A stretch of DNA of 64,000 nt from Gryllotalpicola protaetiae (GTDB lineage: Bacteria; Actinomycetota; Actinomycetes; Actinomycetales; Microbacteriaceae). The position numbers were made by a program, and so were the translations under genes. The stretch lies in NCBI RefSeq assembly GCF_003627055.1, contig NZ_CP032624.1, positions 2,232,001 through 2,296,000 of the forward strand, in the 5' to 3' direction. The notes under the pieces were generated by a model. It was not told the origin of the DNA and searched no databases. It saw only the letters and a program-made list of their open reading frames with translations. Positions 1 through 7,931 of this stretch are shown here, piece after piece; within the stretch, counting starts at the first letter, position 1, and each line of letters starts with the position of its first letter.

Positions 1-1
1 C

Positions 2-841
2 GTCGACCTCATGCTGGGGCGCGGCAACACCGGCCCGGTGTACCCGTGGTTCGGCAAGGACATCCGCTCCGGCATCCAGCTCGCCATCGAGAACTATGCG
101 CTGCTCCACCAGCTGTGGCGTGAAGACGTCGTCGACTGGGAAGGGCACTTCCGCACGCCGCTGCAGGGGTTCACCTCGACGCCGCGCCCGCTGGACGGCG
201 TTCCGCCGTTCGTGTGGCACGGGTCGATCCGCAGCCCGGAGATCGCAGAGCAGGCGGCGTATTACGGCGACGGATTCTTCGCGAACCACATCTTCTGGCC
301 GGCCTCCCACACCCAGCGCATGATCGCCCTCTACCGCCAGCGCTTCGCGCACTACGGCCACGGCGAGGAGAAGGACGCGATCGTCGGCCTCGGCGGCCAG
401 CTCTACCTCGCGAAGAACTCGCAGGACGCGAAGCGCGAGTTCCGCCCGTACTTCGACAACGCCCCGGTCTACGGCCACGGCCCCACCCTCGAGGAGTTCA
501 GCGAGCAGACGCCGCTCGCCGTCGGCAGCCCGCAGGAGATCATCGACAAGGTCCTCGGCTTCCGCGAGTACGTGGGCGACTACCAGCGCCAGATGTTCCT
601 GATGGACCACGCCGGGCTGCCCCTGTCGTCCGTGCTGAAGCAGCTCGACCTGCTCGGCGAGGAGGTCATCCCGGTGCTGCGCCGTGAGCTCGACGCCCGC
701 CGCGCCCCCGGTGTGCCCGACGTGCCGACGCACGCCTCCCTCGTAGCGGCGAACGGCGGTGCACGAGACTTCCGCCCGGGCGCGAACCGCGGCGACAACC
801 TCACCGACGGCTCCCCCTACCAGACCCCTGTGGAGGCATAG
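2..841 (+). CDS. LLM-class flavin-dependent monooxygenase, CE1758-like (5' end outside window)
   Basis: This is the C-terminal part (about 280 residues) of a bacterial luciferase-like, FMN-dependent monooxygenase with a TIM-barrel fold. The frame is open to the first base of the window, so the N-terminus lies upstream. Typical features are the PFVWHGSIRSPEIAEQAA segment, in which family members select the flavin-bearing barrel strand, and a C-terminal part with AVGSPQEIIDKVLGF. The next gene starts 2 nt after its stop and encodes an FMN reductase. This monooxygenase/reductase pair matches the CE1758/CE1759 two-gene arrangement known in actinobacteria, which suggests a two-component oxygenase fed with reduced FMN by its neighbour. 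The substrate is unknown. Confidence 0.85.
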   Translation, partial: VDLMLGRGNTGPVYPWFGKDIRSGIQLAIENYALLHQLWREDVVDWEGHFRTPLQGFTSTPRPLDGVPPFVWHGSIRSPEIAEQAAYYGDGFFANHIFWPASHTQRMIALYRQRFAHYGHGEEKDAIVGLGGQLYLAKNSQDAKREFRPYFDNAPVYGHGPTLEEFSEQTPLAVGSPQEIIDKVLGFREYVGDYQRQMFLMDHAGLPLSSVLKQLDLLGEEVIPVLRRELDARRAPGVPDVPTHASLVAANGGARDFRPGANRGDNLTDGSPYQTPVEA

Positions 842-843
842 AG

Positions 844-1476
844 ATGACCACCCGCAACCTCGCCGTCGTCGCCGCGGGCGTCGGCGCGCCCTCGTCCACT
901 CGCATGCTCGCCGACCGCCTCTCAGCGGCCGCGATCGAGGCGCTGCGCGATGAGTTCGGCACGCAGGTGCAGGCATCCGTCTTCGAACTGCGTGACACCG
1001 CCAAGGACGTCACCAACAACCTGGTGACCGGATTCCCCAGCCCGAGGCTCGCTGACGTGATCGAGGCCGTGGCCGGCGCCGACGGGCTGATCATCGTCAC
1101 GCCCGTCTTCAACGCGTCGTTCAACGGACTCTTCAAGTCGTTCCTCGACGTGATCGAGCCGAGCGCGCTCACGGGGCTGCCGACGCTGATCGGTGCGACC
1201 GGTGGTTCGCCGCGGCATTCGCAGGTGCTCGACTACGCGATGCGCCCGGTCCTCACCTACATGCACGCCGACGTCCTGCCGACAGGCGTCTACGCCGCCA
1301 CCGAAGACTGGGCGGGGCAGGCGGATGCCTCGCTGCCCAGCCTGCCCGACCGCATCGCCCGCGCCGGCCGTGAGTTCGCAGCCAGGGTCGCGGTGACCGA
1401 CCGCTCGAGCCGGCTGACCGACCCGTTCGCGCTCGACGGCTCGTTCTCGGTCACCGGGGGGTTCTCGGCAGAGTAA
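844..1476 (+). CDS. NAD(P)H-dependent FMN reductase, CE1759-like
   Basis: This 210-residue flavodoxin-fold reductase has an N-terminal beta strand followed by an SSTRMLADRL phosphate-binding segment (about residues 17-26), and the IIVTPVFNASFNGLFKSFLD region typical of the NADPH-dependent FMN reductase family (about residues 79-98). It probably supplies reduced FMN to the luciferase-like monooxygenase immediately upstream. The start is an ATG with GGAGG in the end of the preceding gene, so the pair should be translationally coupled. A hairpin terminator follows at 1497-1532. Confidence 0.85.
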   Translation: MTTRNLAVVAAGVGAPSSTRMLADRLSAAAIEALRDEFGTQVQASVFELRDTAKDVTNNLVTGFPSPRLADVIEAVAGADGLIIVTPVFNASFNGLFKSFLDVIEPSALTGLPTLIGATGGSPRHSQVLDYAMRPVLTYMHADVLPTGVYAATEDWAGQADASLPSLPDRIARAGREFAARVAVTDRSSRLTDPFALDGSFSVTGGFSAE

Positions 1477-1496
1477 CGAGAACGACACGCCGATGA

Positions 1497-1532
1497 AATC
1501 GCCGCCTGCGCAAACTGAGGCAGGCGGCGATT
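1497..1532 (+). terminator. Hairpin after the monooxygenase/reductase pair
   Basis: A perfect 13-bp inverted repeat (1497-1509 with 1520-1532) with a 10-nt loop lies 20 bp after the stop codon. It lacks a strong T-run, which is common for terminators in this GC-rich group. Confidence 0.6.
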
Positions 1533-1652
1533 CCTGTGCACAACTTCCCGGAATGTCAGTGGTTCCGGGGATCCTGGTTGTGGATGGATTTGTGGGCAAG
1601 CTGTGTTGAAGACTGTGGAAGAGAAAATTCCGAAAACACCACATCTAGTGGC

Positions 1653-1682
1653 ATGACATTCGTGTAATTCCGGATATATAGT
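1653..1682 (+). promoter_or_regulatory. Sigma-70-type promoter of the 28-aa peptide gene
   Basis: ATGACA at 1653-1658 (5 of 6 to the -35 consensus) and TATAGT at 1677-1682 (5 of 6 to the -10 consensus) are separated by 18 bp. This is among the best promoter matches in the window. It predicts a transcript start near 1689 and a leader of about 70 nt before the small ORF at 1759. Confidence 0.6.
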
Positions 1683-1758
1683 GTTCCTACCGCAAACGCG
1701 GCAGAGGTTCTGCCTCAGGCAGCACTTCACTACCGAGCTTCGATTCGAGGGGGCAACC

Positions 1759-1845
1759 ATGGACTACGAGAGCAACGACACCGTCGGCGGTTACGCGGTT
1801 CCCGTCGACCCGATGGACCTGCTGCAGTGCGACAGCTGCCAGTAG
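1759..1845 (+). CDS. Small protein, 28 residues, C-terminal CxxC
   Basis: An ATG at 1759 is preceded by a GAGGGGG ribosome binding site and followed by 28 codons and TAG. The peptide begins MDYESNDTVGG and ends in PMDLLQCDSCQ. It is acidic, has no membrane segment and carries a C-terminal Cys-x-x-Cys. It has its own promoter (1653-1682) and a perfect 17-bp hairpin terminator 15 bp after the stop, so it is the only product of a transcript of about 200 nt. I do not recognise a family. The CxxC could bind a metal, form a disulfide or be modified, and an attenuator leader peptide is a less likely alternative. No RiPP-modifying enzyme or transporter lies next to it. Confidence 0.6.
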   Translation: MDYESNDTVGGYAVPVDPMDLLQCDSCQ

Positions 1846-1860
1846 GCGTACAACTTTCCG

Positions 1861-1900
1861 AAGGGCCCCGGTCGTGATCACGACCGGGGCCCTTCCCTTT
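1861..1900 (+). terminator. Rho-independent terminator of the 28-aa peptide gene
   Basis: A perfect 17-bp palindrome (1861-1877 with 1878-1894) is followed by a pyrimidine stretch ending in TTT. It is very GC-rich and strong, and it separates the small ORF from hadA. Confidence 0.85.
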
Positions 1901-1913
1901 AACTAACCCCCGT

Positions 1914-1919
1914 TAGGCT
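1914..1919 (+). promoter_or_regulatory. -10 box of hadA (leaderless)
   Basis: TAGGCT lies 7 nt before the GTG start at 1927 and there is no ribosome binding site between them. The transcript should begin at or next to the start codon. A small dyad (CTAAC ... GTTAG) overlaps the box. Confidence 0.5.
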
Positions 1920-1926
1920 TTCTCAG

Positions 1927-2373
1927 GTGCCGATCAATCCCGACATCCAGGGCCGCACGCTCGAGCCGACCGCGCCCTATCTGGTGGGCCGCGAGAAGAT
2001 CCGCGAGTTCTCCCGTGCCGTCTTCGCGACCAACCCCGTGAACCGTGACAGCGCTGCGGCGCAGGCTGCGGGCTACGCAGACGTCGTCGCGCCCCCGACT
2101 TTCCCCATCGTGATCCAGCAGCTCACGCTCGACCAGCTGCTCGCCGAGCCCGACGCCGGCATCGACTTCAGCCGTGTCGTCCACGGCGACCAGCGCTTCA
2201 GCTACACACGCCCGATCGTCGCGGGCGACGAGCTCACCGGCCGTCTGACGGTGACGAGCGTCAAGTCGCTGGGCGGAAATTCGATGATCACGGCCGACAC
2301 GGTGGTGACGGATGCCGCGGGCGAGCACGTCGTCACCGCGATCTCGACCATCGTCGTCCGAGCGGAGGACTGA
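1927..2373 (+). CDS. hadA: MaoC-like dehydratase, HadA-type subunit
   Basis: This 148-residue protein has the N-terminal MaoC-like hotdog domain seen in HadA-type subunits of (3R)-hydroxyacyl thioester dehydratase, with VGREKIREFSRAV near residue 22 and VVAPPTFPIVI near residue 55. Such subunits pair with a catalytic HadB-type partner, here the next gene, starting 1 nt after the stop. In mycobacteria hadABC lies next to tRNA-Trp-secE-nusG-rplKA, and the same neighbourhood is recognisable here although extra genes intervene. The start is a GTG with a -10 box 7 nt upstream. Mycolic acids are not expected in this group, so the role is probably general fatty-acid elongation. Confidence 0.8.
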   Translation: MPINPDIQGRTLEPTAPYLVGREKIREFSRAVFATNPVNRDSAAAQAAGYADVVAPPTFPIVIQQLTLDQLLAEPDAGIDFSRVVHGDQRFSYTRPIVAGDELTGRLTVTSVKSLGGNSMITADTVVTDAAGEHVVTAISTIVVRAED

Positions 2374-2374
2374 G

Positions 2375-2785
2375 ATGACCGACACCCTCACCGTCGGCGA
2401 CGTGGTCGCGCAGGCGGCTTTTCCCCTCAGCCGCGACTCGCTCGTCCGCTACGCCGGCGCCTCAGGCGACTTCAACCCGATCCACTACCGCGACGACGTC
2501 GCGGCGTCGGTCGGCCTTCCCGGCGTCCTCGCGCACGGCATGCTCACGATGGGCCTCGCGGTGCAGCCGGTCTCCGACTGGCTCGGTGACCCCGGCCGCA
2601 TCCTCGACTACCAGGTGCGCTTCACGCGCCCCGTCGTCGTCGACCCGCAGAGCGGCGCCGAGATCCTCGTCGTCGCAAAGGTCGGCAAGCTCGACGAGGA
2701 AGCCGGTCAGGCGCGCATCGACCTGACCGTGACGGTCGGCGAGCAGACGGTGCTCGGCAAGTCCCAGGTGCTCATTCGCCTGTGA
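2375..2785 (+). CDS. hadB: MaoC-family dehydratase, HadB-type subunit
   Basis: This 136-residue hotdog protein carries the hydratase-2 motif, with catalytic Asp and His in YAGASGDFNPIHYRDDVA (about residues 27-44) and LAHGMLTMG further on. It is the predicted catalytic partner of the preceding HadA-type protein. I chose the ATG at 2375 rather than a longer reading frame because GGAG lies just upstream in the end of hadA and the family begins with this residue pattern. The stop codon overlaps the GTG of murB. Confidence 0.85.
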   Translation: MTDTLTVGDVVAQAAFPLSRDSLVRYAGASGDFNPIHYRDDVAASVGLPGVLAHGMLTMGLAVQPVSDWLGDPGRILDYQVRFTRPVVVDPQSGAEILVVAKVGKLDEEAGQARIDLTVTVGEQTVLGKSQVLIRL

Positions 2786-3840
2786 CCGACTCGATTCCCG
2801 CTCTCTCCGAACTGACCACTCTGCACGTCGGCGGGGTGCCGGCCGCCTTCATCGCGCCCGAGACCGAGGCCGAACTGGTCGAGGTGGCGCGCGAGCTGTG
2901 GTCCCGGGGCGAGCCGTGGCTCATCCTCGGCGGCGGCTCGAATACGGTCGCCCCCGATGACGGCTTCGAAGGCACGGTGCTGCGCGTGATGACCCGTGGC
3001 ATCGAGCGACTCGAGGCGCCGGCCGGCGAGGTGCGCCTGCGCGTCCAGGCGGGCGAGCCGTGGGACTACCTCGTGAGCGTCGCGGTCGACAACGGCTGGG
3101 CGGGCATCGAGACCCTGAGCGGCATCCCCGGCTCCACGGGGGCCGTGCCGGTGCAGAACGTCGGCGCCTACGGGCAAGAGGCCGCCAGTGTGCTCGTCGC
3201 GGTCGATGTGCTCGACGCCGAGTCGCTCGAGACTCGACGGCTCGAGGCGTCCGAGCTCGCACTCGGGTACCGCGACTCGATCTTCAAGCACGGCTACGAG
3301 GGCCTGATCACAGCCGTCGAGCTGCGACTGACGCAGGCGGGGCCGGATGCCTCGGCCGAAGGCGCCCCGATCGCCTACTCCCAGCTCGCCGCGGCGCTCG
3401 GCGTCGAACTGGGCGCGCGAGCCTCGCTCGCGGCGACCCGCGACGCCGTGATCGCGCTGCGCCGCTCGAAGGGCATGGTGCTCGACCCGTCTGACCCTGA
3501 CACCTTCAGCGCCGGATCCTTCTTCACGAACCCGATCGTCCCGGAGCCGTTCGCGCGCGCGCTTCCGGGCGATGGCCCGCGCTGGCCCGTGGCCGACCAG
3601 CCGACCCACGGCCCGGTGCTCGTGAAGCTCAGCGCCGCCTGGCTCATCGAGCACAGCGGCATCGGCCGCGGTTTCGCGCTGCCAGGGTCGCGGGCGGCGG
3701 TCTCGAGCAAGCACACGCTCGCGCTGACGAACCGCGGGGGAGCGACCGCGCGCGAGATCGTCCAGCTCGCCACCTTCATCCAGGCGCGCGTCTCGAACGA
3801 CTTCGGCATCAACCTCCAGCCGGAGCCCGTCATCCTCTGA
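2782..3840 (+). CDS. murB: UDP-N-acetylmuramate dehydrogenase
   Basis: MurB reduces UDP-GlcNAc-enolpyruvate to UDP-MurNAc with NADPH and FAD in the cytoplasmic phase of peptidoglycan synthesis. The 352-residue protein has the FAD-binding GGGSN motif (about residues 51-55), SGIPGSTGAVPVQNVGAYGQ (about 113-132), SAGSFFTNPI carrying the catalytic Ser, and a C-terminal substrate domain. GTG at 2782 overlaps the TGA of hadB (GTGA), so the three genes form one operon. This matches the hadA-hadB-murB order common in related actinobacteria. Confidence 0.95.
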   Translation: MTDSIPALSELTTLHVGGVPAAFIAPETEAELVEVARELWSRGEPWLILGGGSNTVAPDDGFEGTVLRVMTRGIERLEAPAGEVRLRVQAGEPWDYLVSVAVDNGWAGIETLSGIPGSTGAVPVQNVGAYGQEAASVLVAVDVLDAESLETRRLEASELALGYRDSIFKHGYEGLITAVELRLTQAGPDASAEGAPIAYSQLAAALGVELGARASLAATRDAVIALRRSKGMVLDPSDPDTFSAGSFFTNPIVPEPFARALPGDGPRWPVADQPTHGPVLVKLSAAWLIEHSGIGRGFALPGSRAAVSSKHTLALTNRGGATAREIVQLATFIQARVSNDFGINLQPEPVIL

Positions 3841-3900
3841 CCGCCTCCGCTCATTGAGGAGCCCGCGAAGCGCGCGTCTCGAAATGAGCGCGGGCCGCAC

Positions 3901-3956
3901 TTGCGCCGCAGCATCCCCTTCGCTATCTTAAACGCGATATATCGCGATATAGCGAA
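3901..3956 (+). promoter_or_regulatory. Promoter with PadR-like operator of the ABC exporter
   Basis: TTGCGC (3901-3906) and TATCTT (3924-3929) with a 17-bp spacer form the promoter. The expected transcript start falls inside overlapping palindromes: a 14-bp perfect one at 3933-3946 (CGCGATATATCGCG), a 12-bp one at 3939-3950 (ATATCGCGATAT) and an outer arm pair TTCGCTAT/ATAGCGAA at 3919-3926 and 3949-3956. ATATCGCGATAT-type sequences are typical of PadR-family operators of drug exporters. No padR gene is present in the window. Confidence 0.65.
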
Positions 3957-3968
3957 AGGATGCCGAAC

Positions 3969-4934
3969 ATGATCCACGCCCGCGGCCTTGCCCGTACCTT
4001 CAACACCCGACGCGGCCGTGAGCGGGTGCAGGTCGAAGCCGTCAAGGGCGTCGACCTCGACGTCGAGCCCGGCGAGATCGTCGGATTCCTCGGCCCCAAC
4101 GGCGCCGGGAAGACGACGACTCTGCGAATGCTCACGACCCTGCTCGCGCCGACGCATGGCACGGCCACGGTGGCCGGCCACGACCTGAAATCCGACCCGG
4201 TCGGTGTCAGGCGCGCGATCGGCTACGTCAGCCAGAGCGGGTCCACCGCGATGTCGGGCGTGAAGGCAGGAGAGGAGATCGTCGACCACGGCGCGATGTA
4301 CGGCCTCGACCGCGCTCGCGTCGAGGCGCGCGGCCGCGAGCTGTTCGAGCAGCTCGAGCTCGACGGCATGTGGCAGCGCGAGCCGAAGACCCTGTCGGGC
4401 GGTCAGCGCCGCCGCCTCGACATCGCGATGGGCCTCGTGCACGATCCGGGCCTCGTGTTCCTCGACGAGCCGACGACGGGCCTCGACCCGCAGGCGCGCG
4501 CGAACCTCTGGACGCACATCTCGGCCCTGCGCGATCGCCTCAGCACGACCGTGTTCCTCACGACCCACTACCTCGATGAGGCCGATGCGCTCTGCGACCG
4601 CGTTCTCGTCATCGACCACGGCGAGATCGTCGCATCCGACACCCCTGACGCGCTCAAGCGCCAGGTCGCCGGCGACCTGATCGAGCTGGTGCTCGGCGAC
4701 CCGAGCCATGTCAGCATCGCGGCCCAGCAGCTGGCGCGCATCACGTCGGATGCCGCGACCGACGTCAATGGCGGCATCGTCACCGGTCGGGTGCCGAGCG
4801 CCGGCGTCGAGCTGCCCGGTCTGCTGCGCTCCCTCGACGCGGCCGGCGTCGCCCTCGCGTCGATCGAGGTGCGCCGCCCCACCCTCGACGACGTCTTCCT
4901 CACCATGACCGGCCGTTCGCTCCGCGACGCCTGA
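3969..4934 (+). CDS. Drug-type ABC transporter ATP-binding protein (DrrA-like)
   Basis: This 321-residue ABC ATPase has Walker A GPNGAGKTTT, signature LSGGQRRRLDIAMGL, Walker B LVFLDEP and H-loop TTHYLDEAD, followed by a C-terminal extension ending in RRPTLDDVFLTMTGRSL, as in DrrA-type exporters. I prefer ATG 3969 to the in-frame ATG 3960 because GAAAGGA at 3954-3960 would be a well-spaced ribosome binding site for the former but overlaps the latter. The partner permease follows 18 bp downstream. Expression is probably controlled by the PadR-like operator just upstream. The exported substrate is unknown. Confidence 0.9.
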   Translation: MIHARGLARTFNTRRGRERVQVEAVKGVDLDVEPGEIVGFLGPNGAGKTTTLRMLTTLLAPTHGTATVAGHDLKSDPVGVRRAIGYVSQSGSTAMSGVKAGEEIVDHGAMYGLDRARVEARGRELFEQLELDGMWQREPKTLSGGQRRRLDIAMGLVHDPGLVFLDEPTTGLDPQARANLWTHISALRDRLSTTVFLTTHYLDEADALCDRVLVIDHGEIVASDTPDALKRQVAGDLIELVLGDPSHVSIAAQQLARITSDAATDVNGGIVTGRVPSAGVELPGLLRSLDAAGVALASIEVRRPTLDDVFLTMTGRSLRDA

Positions 4935-4952
4935 CGCCGAAAGGACTCCACC

Positions 4953-5714
4953 ATGAACGCCCTCGCCGCCACCGGCATCGTCTACCGCCGCCAGCTGCGC
5001 CAGAACCTGCGCAACCCGGTCTGGATCATCATCGGCCTCGCCCAGCCGGTCCTGTATCTCGTCCTGTTCGGGCCGCTGCTGAAGCCCCTCGCAGCTCATC
5101 TCGGCACGACGAACGCCTACACCTTCTTCGTGCCGGGCCTGCTGCTGCAGCTCGGCCTGTTCGGTGCCTTGTTCGCTGGCTTCGGCCTCGTCTCCGAATG
5201 GCGCGAGGGCGTCGTCGAGGCCGAGCGGGTCACCCCTGCGCCCCGCACCACGCTCCTCCTCGGACGCGTGCTGCGCGACGTCTCCCTGGTCGGGGTGCAG
5301 TCCGTCATCCTGATCGCGCTCTCGTTCGCCTTCGGCCTGCGCGGCTCGATCGCCGGGATGATCCTCGGCGTCGTCATCACGATGCTGCTGGGCGGCGCAT
5401 GCTCCGCGGCGTCGTACGCGCTCGCGCTGACCACCAAGAGCGAGGACGCCCTCGCTCCGATCCTCAACAGCATCGCCCTGCCGGTCATGCTGCTCTCAGG
5501 CATCATGCTGCCGATCAGCACGGCGACCGGCGCCCCGCAATGGCTGGTGACGCTCTCCGACCTGATCCCGACGAAGTACATCGTCAACGGCCTGCGCACC
5601 TCGTTCACCGGCGACATCTTCACCGGCCCGACCTTGTGGGCGGTGTTCTGGGCGGTGGTCTTCGTCATTGCCGGTCTCTGGATCGGCACGCGCACCTTCC
5701 GCCGCGACGCGTGA
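4953..5714 (+). CDS. ABC-2 type permease of the drug exporter (DrrB-like)
   Basis: This 253-residue membrane protein has about six predicted hydrophobic segments, an EWREGVVEAERVTPAPRTTLL loop region typical of DrrB-like permeases, and a C-terminal PTKYIVNGLR segment. It follows the ATPase gene with an AAAGGA ribosome binding site and should form the exporter with it. A bidirectional hairpin terminator follows at 5726-5760. Confidence 0.85.
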   Translation: MNALAATGIVYRRQLRQNLRNPVWIIIGLAQPVLYLVLFGPLLKPLAAHLGTTNAYTFFVPGLLLQLGLFGALFAGFGLVSEWREGVVEAERVTPAPRTTLLLGRVLRDVSLVGVQSVILIALSFAFGLRGSIAGMILGVVITMLLGGACSAASYALALTTKSEDALAPILNSIALPVMLLSGIMLPISTATGAPQWLVTLSDLIPTKYIVNGLRTSFTGDIFTGPTLWAVFWAVVFVIAGLWIGTRTFRRDA

Positions 5715-5725
5715 CGACGAACAGG

Positions 5726-5760
5726 GAGAGAGGCGGATGTCCCACGCATCCGCCTCTCTC
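5726..5760. terminator. Terminator between convergent transcription units
   Basis: A perfect 14-bp inverted repeat (5726-5739 with 5747-5760) with a 7-nt loop lies between the exporter operon and the convergent gene at 5802-6224. It can serve both directions. Confidence 0.7.
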
Positions 5761-5801
5761 AACCCGCTGGTCCACTCGCGTGACGCGTGAAGGGAAACCA
5801 G

Positions 5802-6224
5802 CTACCCCCGCTGCCGCGTCGCCGCTTTGAGACCTTCGCTCAGCCCGATGACGAGCAGCAGGGCACCCAGCGCGAGCGCGCCGACGATGGCCCAGCCGCC
5901 GCCGTCGAGCGACAGGATCCAGTCGCTGAATGCCGCACGGCGCTCCTGCGCGAGCAACGTCCAGACCGCGAACCAGCCGGTGACTACGAACACGAGCCCC
6001 CAGATGATCCCGGCCCAGCGGATCCGCGGGGTCGTCCTCATCGGCCGGTCCGCGCGCGGGCTGAGCCACGCGGGCTCTGCCGCCGGAAGCGGGCTGGTCG
6101 CAGCCGCCGGCGCTTCGGCCGATGCGGGCGCAGCGTTCGAAGGACCGGCGGTCCCGGCATCCGTCTCACTCGTGAACAGCTCGTCGAGCTTCATTGTCTG
6201 CTCGGTGTTCTTCTCGTCGCTCAT
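5802..6224 (-). CDS. Small membrane protein next to the PspC protein
   Basis: This 140-residue protein has a soluble Ala/Pro-rich N-terminal half (about 70 residues), then two hydrophobic segments (about residues 72-92 and 110-130) and a short basic tail. I do not recognise a family. It starts 11 bp after the stop of the PspC-domain gene on the same strand, so both probably belong to one transcript and to the same envelope-stress module. Confidence 0.7.
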   Translation of the reverse strand: MSDEKNTEQTMKLDELFTSETDAGTAGPSNAAPASAEAPAAATSPLPAAEPAWLSPRADRPMRTTPRIRWAGIIWGLVFVVTGWFAVWTLLAQERRAAFSDWILSLDGGGWAIVGALALGALLLVIGLSEGLKAATRQRG

Positions 6225-6235
6225 GATCCTGCCCT

Positions 6236-7816
6236 TCAGTCGAGGTAGCCGAAGCCGCTGTCGGGGCGTTCGCCGCCCTGGTAGATGTAGACCCCACCGT
6301 GGCCCTGCGTGATGTCGACCACGAGGTCGGCCGTGCCGCCGTCGGTGTTGCTCCAGCTGCGCTCGACCGTCTTGCCCGGCGACGAGGCGCTGAGCCGCTG
6401 GCCGGTCTGCTTGACCATGTCGCCGTTCTCGAGCGTGTAGGGCTGCACGTGCGAGTCGGCGCTCGTCACCTCGACCCGTGCCTTCACCCCGTCGCCGAGG
6501 TAGACGGCGACGGCGCCGAAGGTCTGGTCGATCTCGACGTTGCGCGTGCCGCTCGAGCCCAGATCCGCGGCGGCCGCATCGATTTCGACCTGTCCGGCGA
6601 ACTGGCTGTAGCTGACGTCGCGGTCCGCGCGCAGCTGGGTGTAGCCGACCGTGGCGTTGTGCACGGGCCAGCCGAACGAGCCGAGCCCGATGACGAGCGT
6701 CGCGATGGCGAAGAACGCGAGCACGCCGCTGCGGCGCCGAGCGGCACCTGCGATGACCATGCCGAGCCCAATCACGGCGAGCGCGACGCCCATGCCGATC
6801 GGCGCGGCGTACCGGTTCACGTCAGCGTCGCCTGCCGCCACGACGCCGGCGATGCCGCCTGCGACGAGCGCGACGCCGAGCACGAGCGCGACGGCCCATC
6901 CCGCGGCGCGCGGGTTGGCCGCGCGGCGGGCGAGCCGCTTGGCTTCGAACTGGGCGGCGAGCGCCTGCGACTGCGCCCGCACTTCCGCGCTGCGCACGTC
7001 GCGAGCGGAGCGCAGCTGTGCCCGCTGCTGCTCCTGCCATGCCTGGTGCTGCGCGCGCCAGGCGGCGTAGCGCTCCCGCCATTCGCTGAGGTCGTCCTTC
7101 GTCGCACCGGCGCCGGGCGCCGAAGGCGCGGAAGGCGGCTCGGCCGCGTCCGCGTGCGGTTTCTGATCGGATGCCTCAGCCGGCGCCGTCTCCGCGGCGG
7201 GAGCCGCTGGCTGAGCCGCCGCAGCAGCTGCGGGCGCGGCGGCCGCGAACGGCGCAGCCGCGCCGGCACCGGGCTGTCCGCCTTGGGGTCCATCGAAGGG
7301 CCGCGGCCGCGGCGGGTTGTTCCGGTAGCGCTGCACGAGCCACACGATGAACCACACGATGGCGCCCACGATGGCGAGGTTCCACAGCACACGCAGCACT
7401 TCGGCGGGGCCTTCGAGCCACCAGGCGGCGCCGACGGCATGGCCGCCGAGCCACCACACGCCCTGCGTGAACGGAATGAAGGTGAGCACCACCAGCACGC
7501 CGATGGCGATCAGCGGCGCGTCGAAGATTCCGCGCAGCATCCGCTCGAGGTGGATCTCGCCGTGCGTGTCCGGCAGCAGCAGCCATGCCGCGGCGTAGAA
7601 GAAGAGGGCGGGGCCGCCCAAGATGGCGATCACCACGGCGATGCCGCGGACGATCAGCGGGTCGAGCCCGGTGCGGAGGGCGATGCCGCCGCACACGCCG
7701 CCGATCCACCCGTCCGCACGGACCACGCCTAGGCTGCGCAGCCACGTGAAGAAACGGTTGGACTCGGGCCGTGGTGCGTTCGACGGCGGAGTGGGAGTCG
7801 ATGTCTGGTTCGTCAC
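6236..7816 (-). CDS. PspC-domain membrane protein
   Basis: This 526-residue protein has an N-terminal PspC domain (about residues 25-85, with GWIGGVCGGIALRTGLDP and a following membrane segment), further membrane segments, a long Ala/Pro/Gln-rich cytoplasmic linker (about 170-290), a cluster of membrane helices, and a C-terminal region with alternating beta-strand pattern resembling the toastrack fold of LiaF-type proteins. It is divergent from a PspC-fused histidine kinase and its response regulator. This resembles actinobacterial LiaFSR-like envelope-stress systems, with this protein as the likely LiaF-like modulator. The start is a GTG. Confidence 0.85.
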   Translation of the reverse strand: MTNQTSTPTPPSNAPRPESNRFFTWLRSLGVVRADGWIGGVCGGIALRTGLDPLIVRGIAVVIAILGGPALFFYAAAWLLLPDTHGEIHLERMLRGIFDAPLIAIGVLVVLTFIPFTQGVWWLGGHAVGAAWWLEGPAEVLRVLWNLAIVGAIVWFIVWLVQRYRNNPPRPRPFDGPQGGQPGAGAAAPFAAAAPAAAAAAQPAAPAAETAPAEASDQKPHADAAEPPSAPSAPGAGATKDDLSEWRERYAAWRAQHQAWQEQQRAQLRSARDVRSAEVRAQSQALAAQFEAKRLARRAANPRAAGWAVALVLGVALVAGGIAGVVAAGDADVNRYAAPIGMGVALAVIGLGMVIAGAARRRSGVLAFFAIATLVIGLGSFGWPVHNATVGYTQLRADRDVSYSQFAGQVEIDAAAADLGSSGTRNVEIDQTFGAVAVYLGDGVKARVEVTSADSHVQPYTLENGDMVKQTGQRLSASSPGKTVERSWSNTDGGTADLVVDITQGHGGVYIYQGGERPDSGFGYLD

Positions 7817-7862
7817 ACTTCGATGGTCCCGCCCGCCGGGGCACGGTCACCATGAGGGACCG

Positions 7863-7904
7863 CCCTGACCCGACCCTGAATTGCCGCCGCCGACCGGGTC
7901 AGGG
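7863..7904. promoter_or_regulatory. Inverted repeat in the divergent PspC/kinase region
   Basis: CCCTGACCC (7863-7871) and GGGTCAGGG (7896-7904) form a perfect 9-bp inverted repeat with 24 bp between the arms. It lies between the divergent PspC gene and the kinase gene and is a candidate binding site for the response regulator at 8936-9592. Confidence 0.4.
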
Positions 7905-7931
7905 TCGTCCTGGCAATGGTTTGATTCCAGC

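Noticed and set aside
1578-1620. Three TGTGG-containing words resembling DnaA boxes upstream of the small ORF.
   Set aside because: Only one is within a single mismatch of the actinobacterial box, the spacing is irregular, and no replication genes are near. Chance similarity is more likely.
1759-1845. The 28-aa peptide as a precursor of a known lanthipeptide or lasso peptide class.
   Set aside because: No modification enzyme, protease or dedicated transporter gene is adjacent, and the sequence lacks a recognisable leader motif of those classes. It stays an open question and not an assignment.
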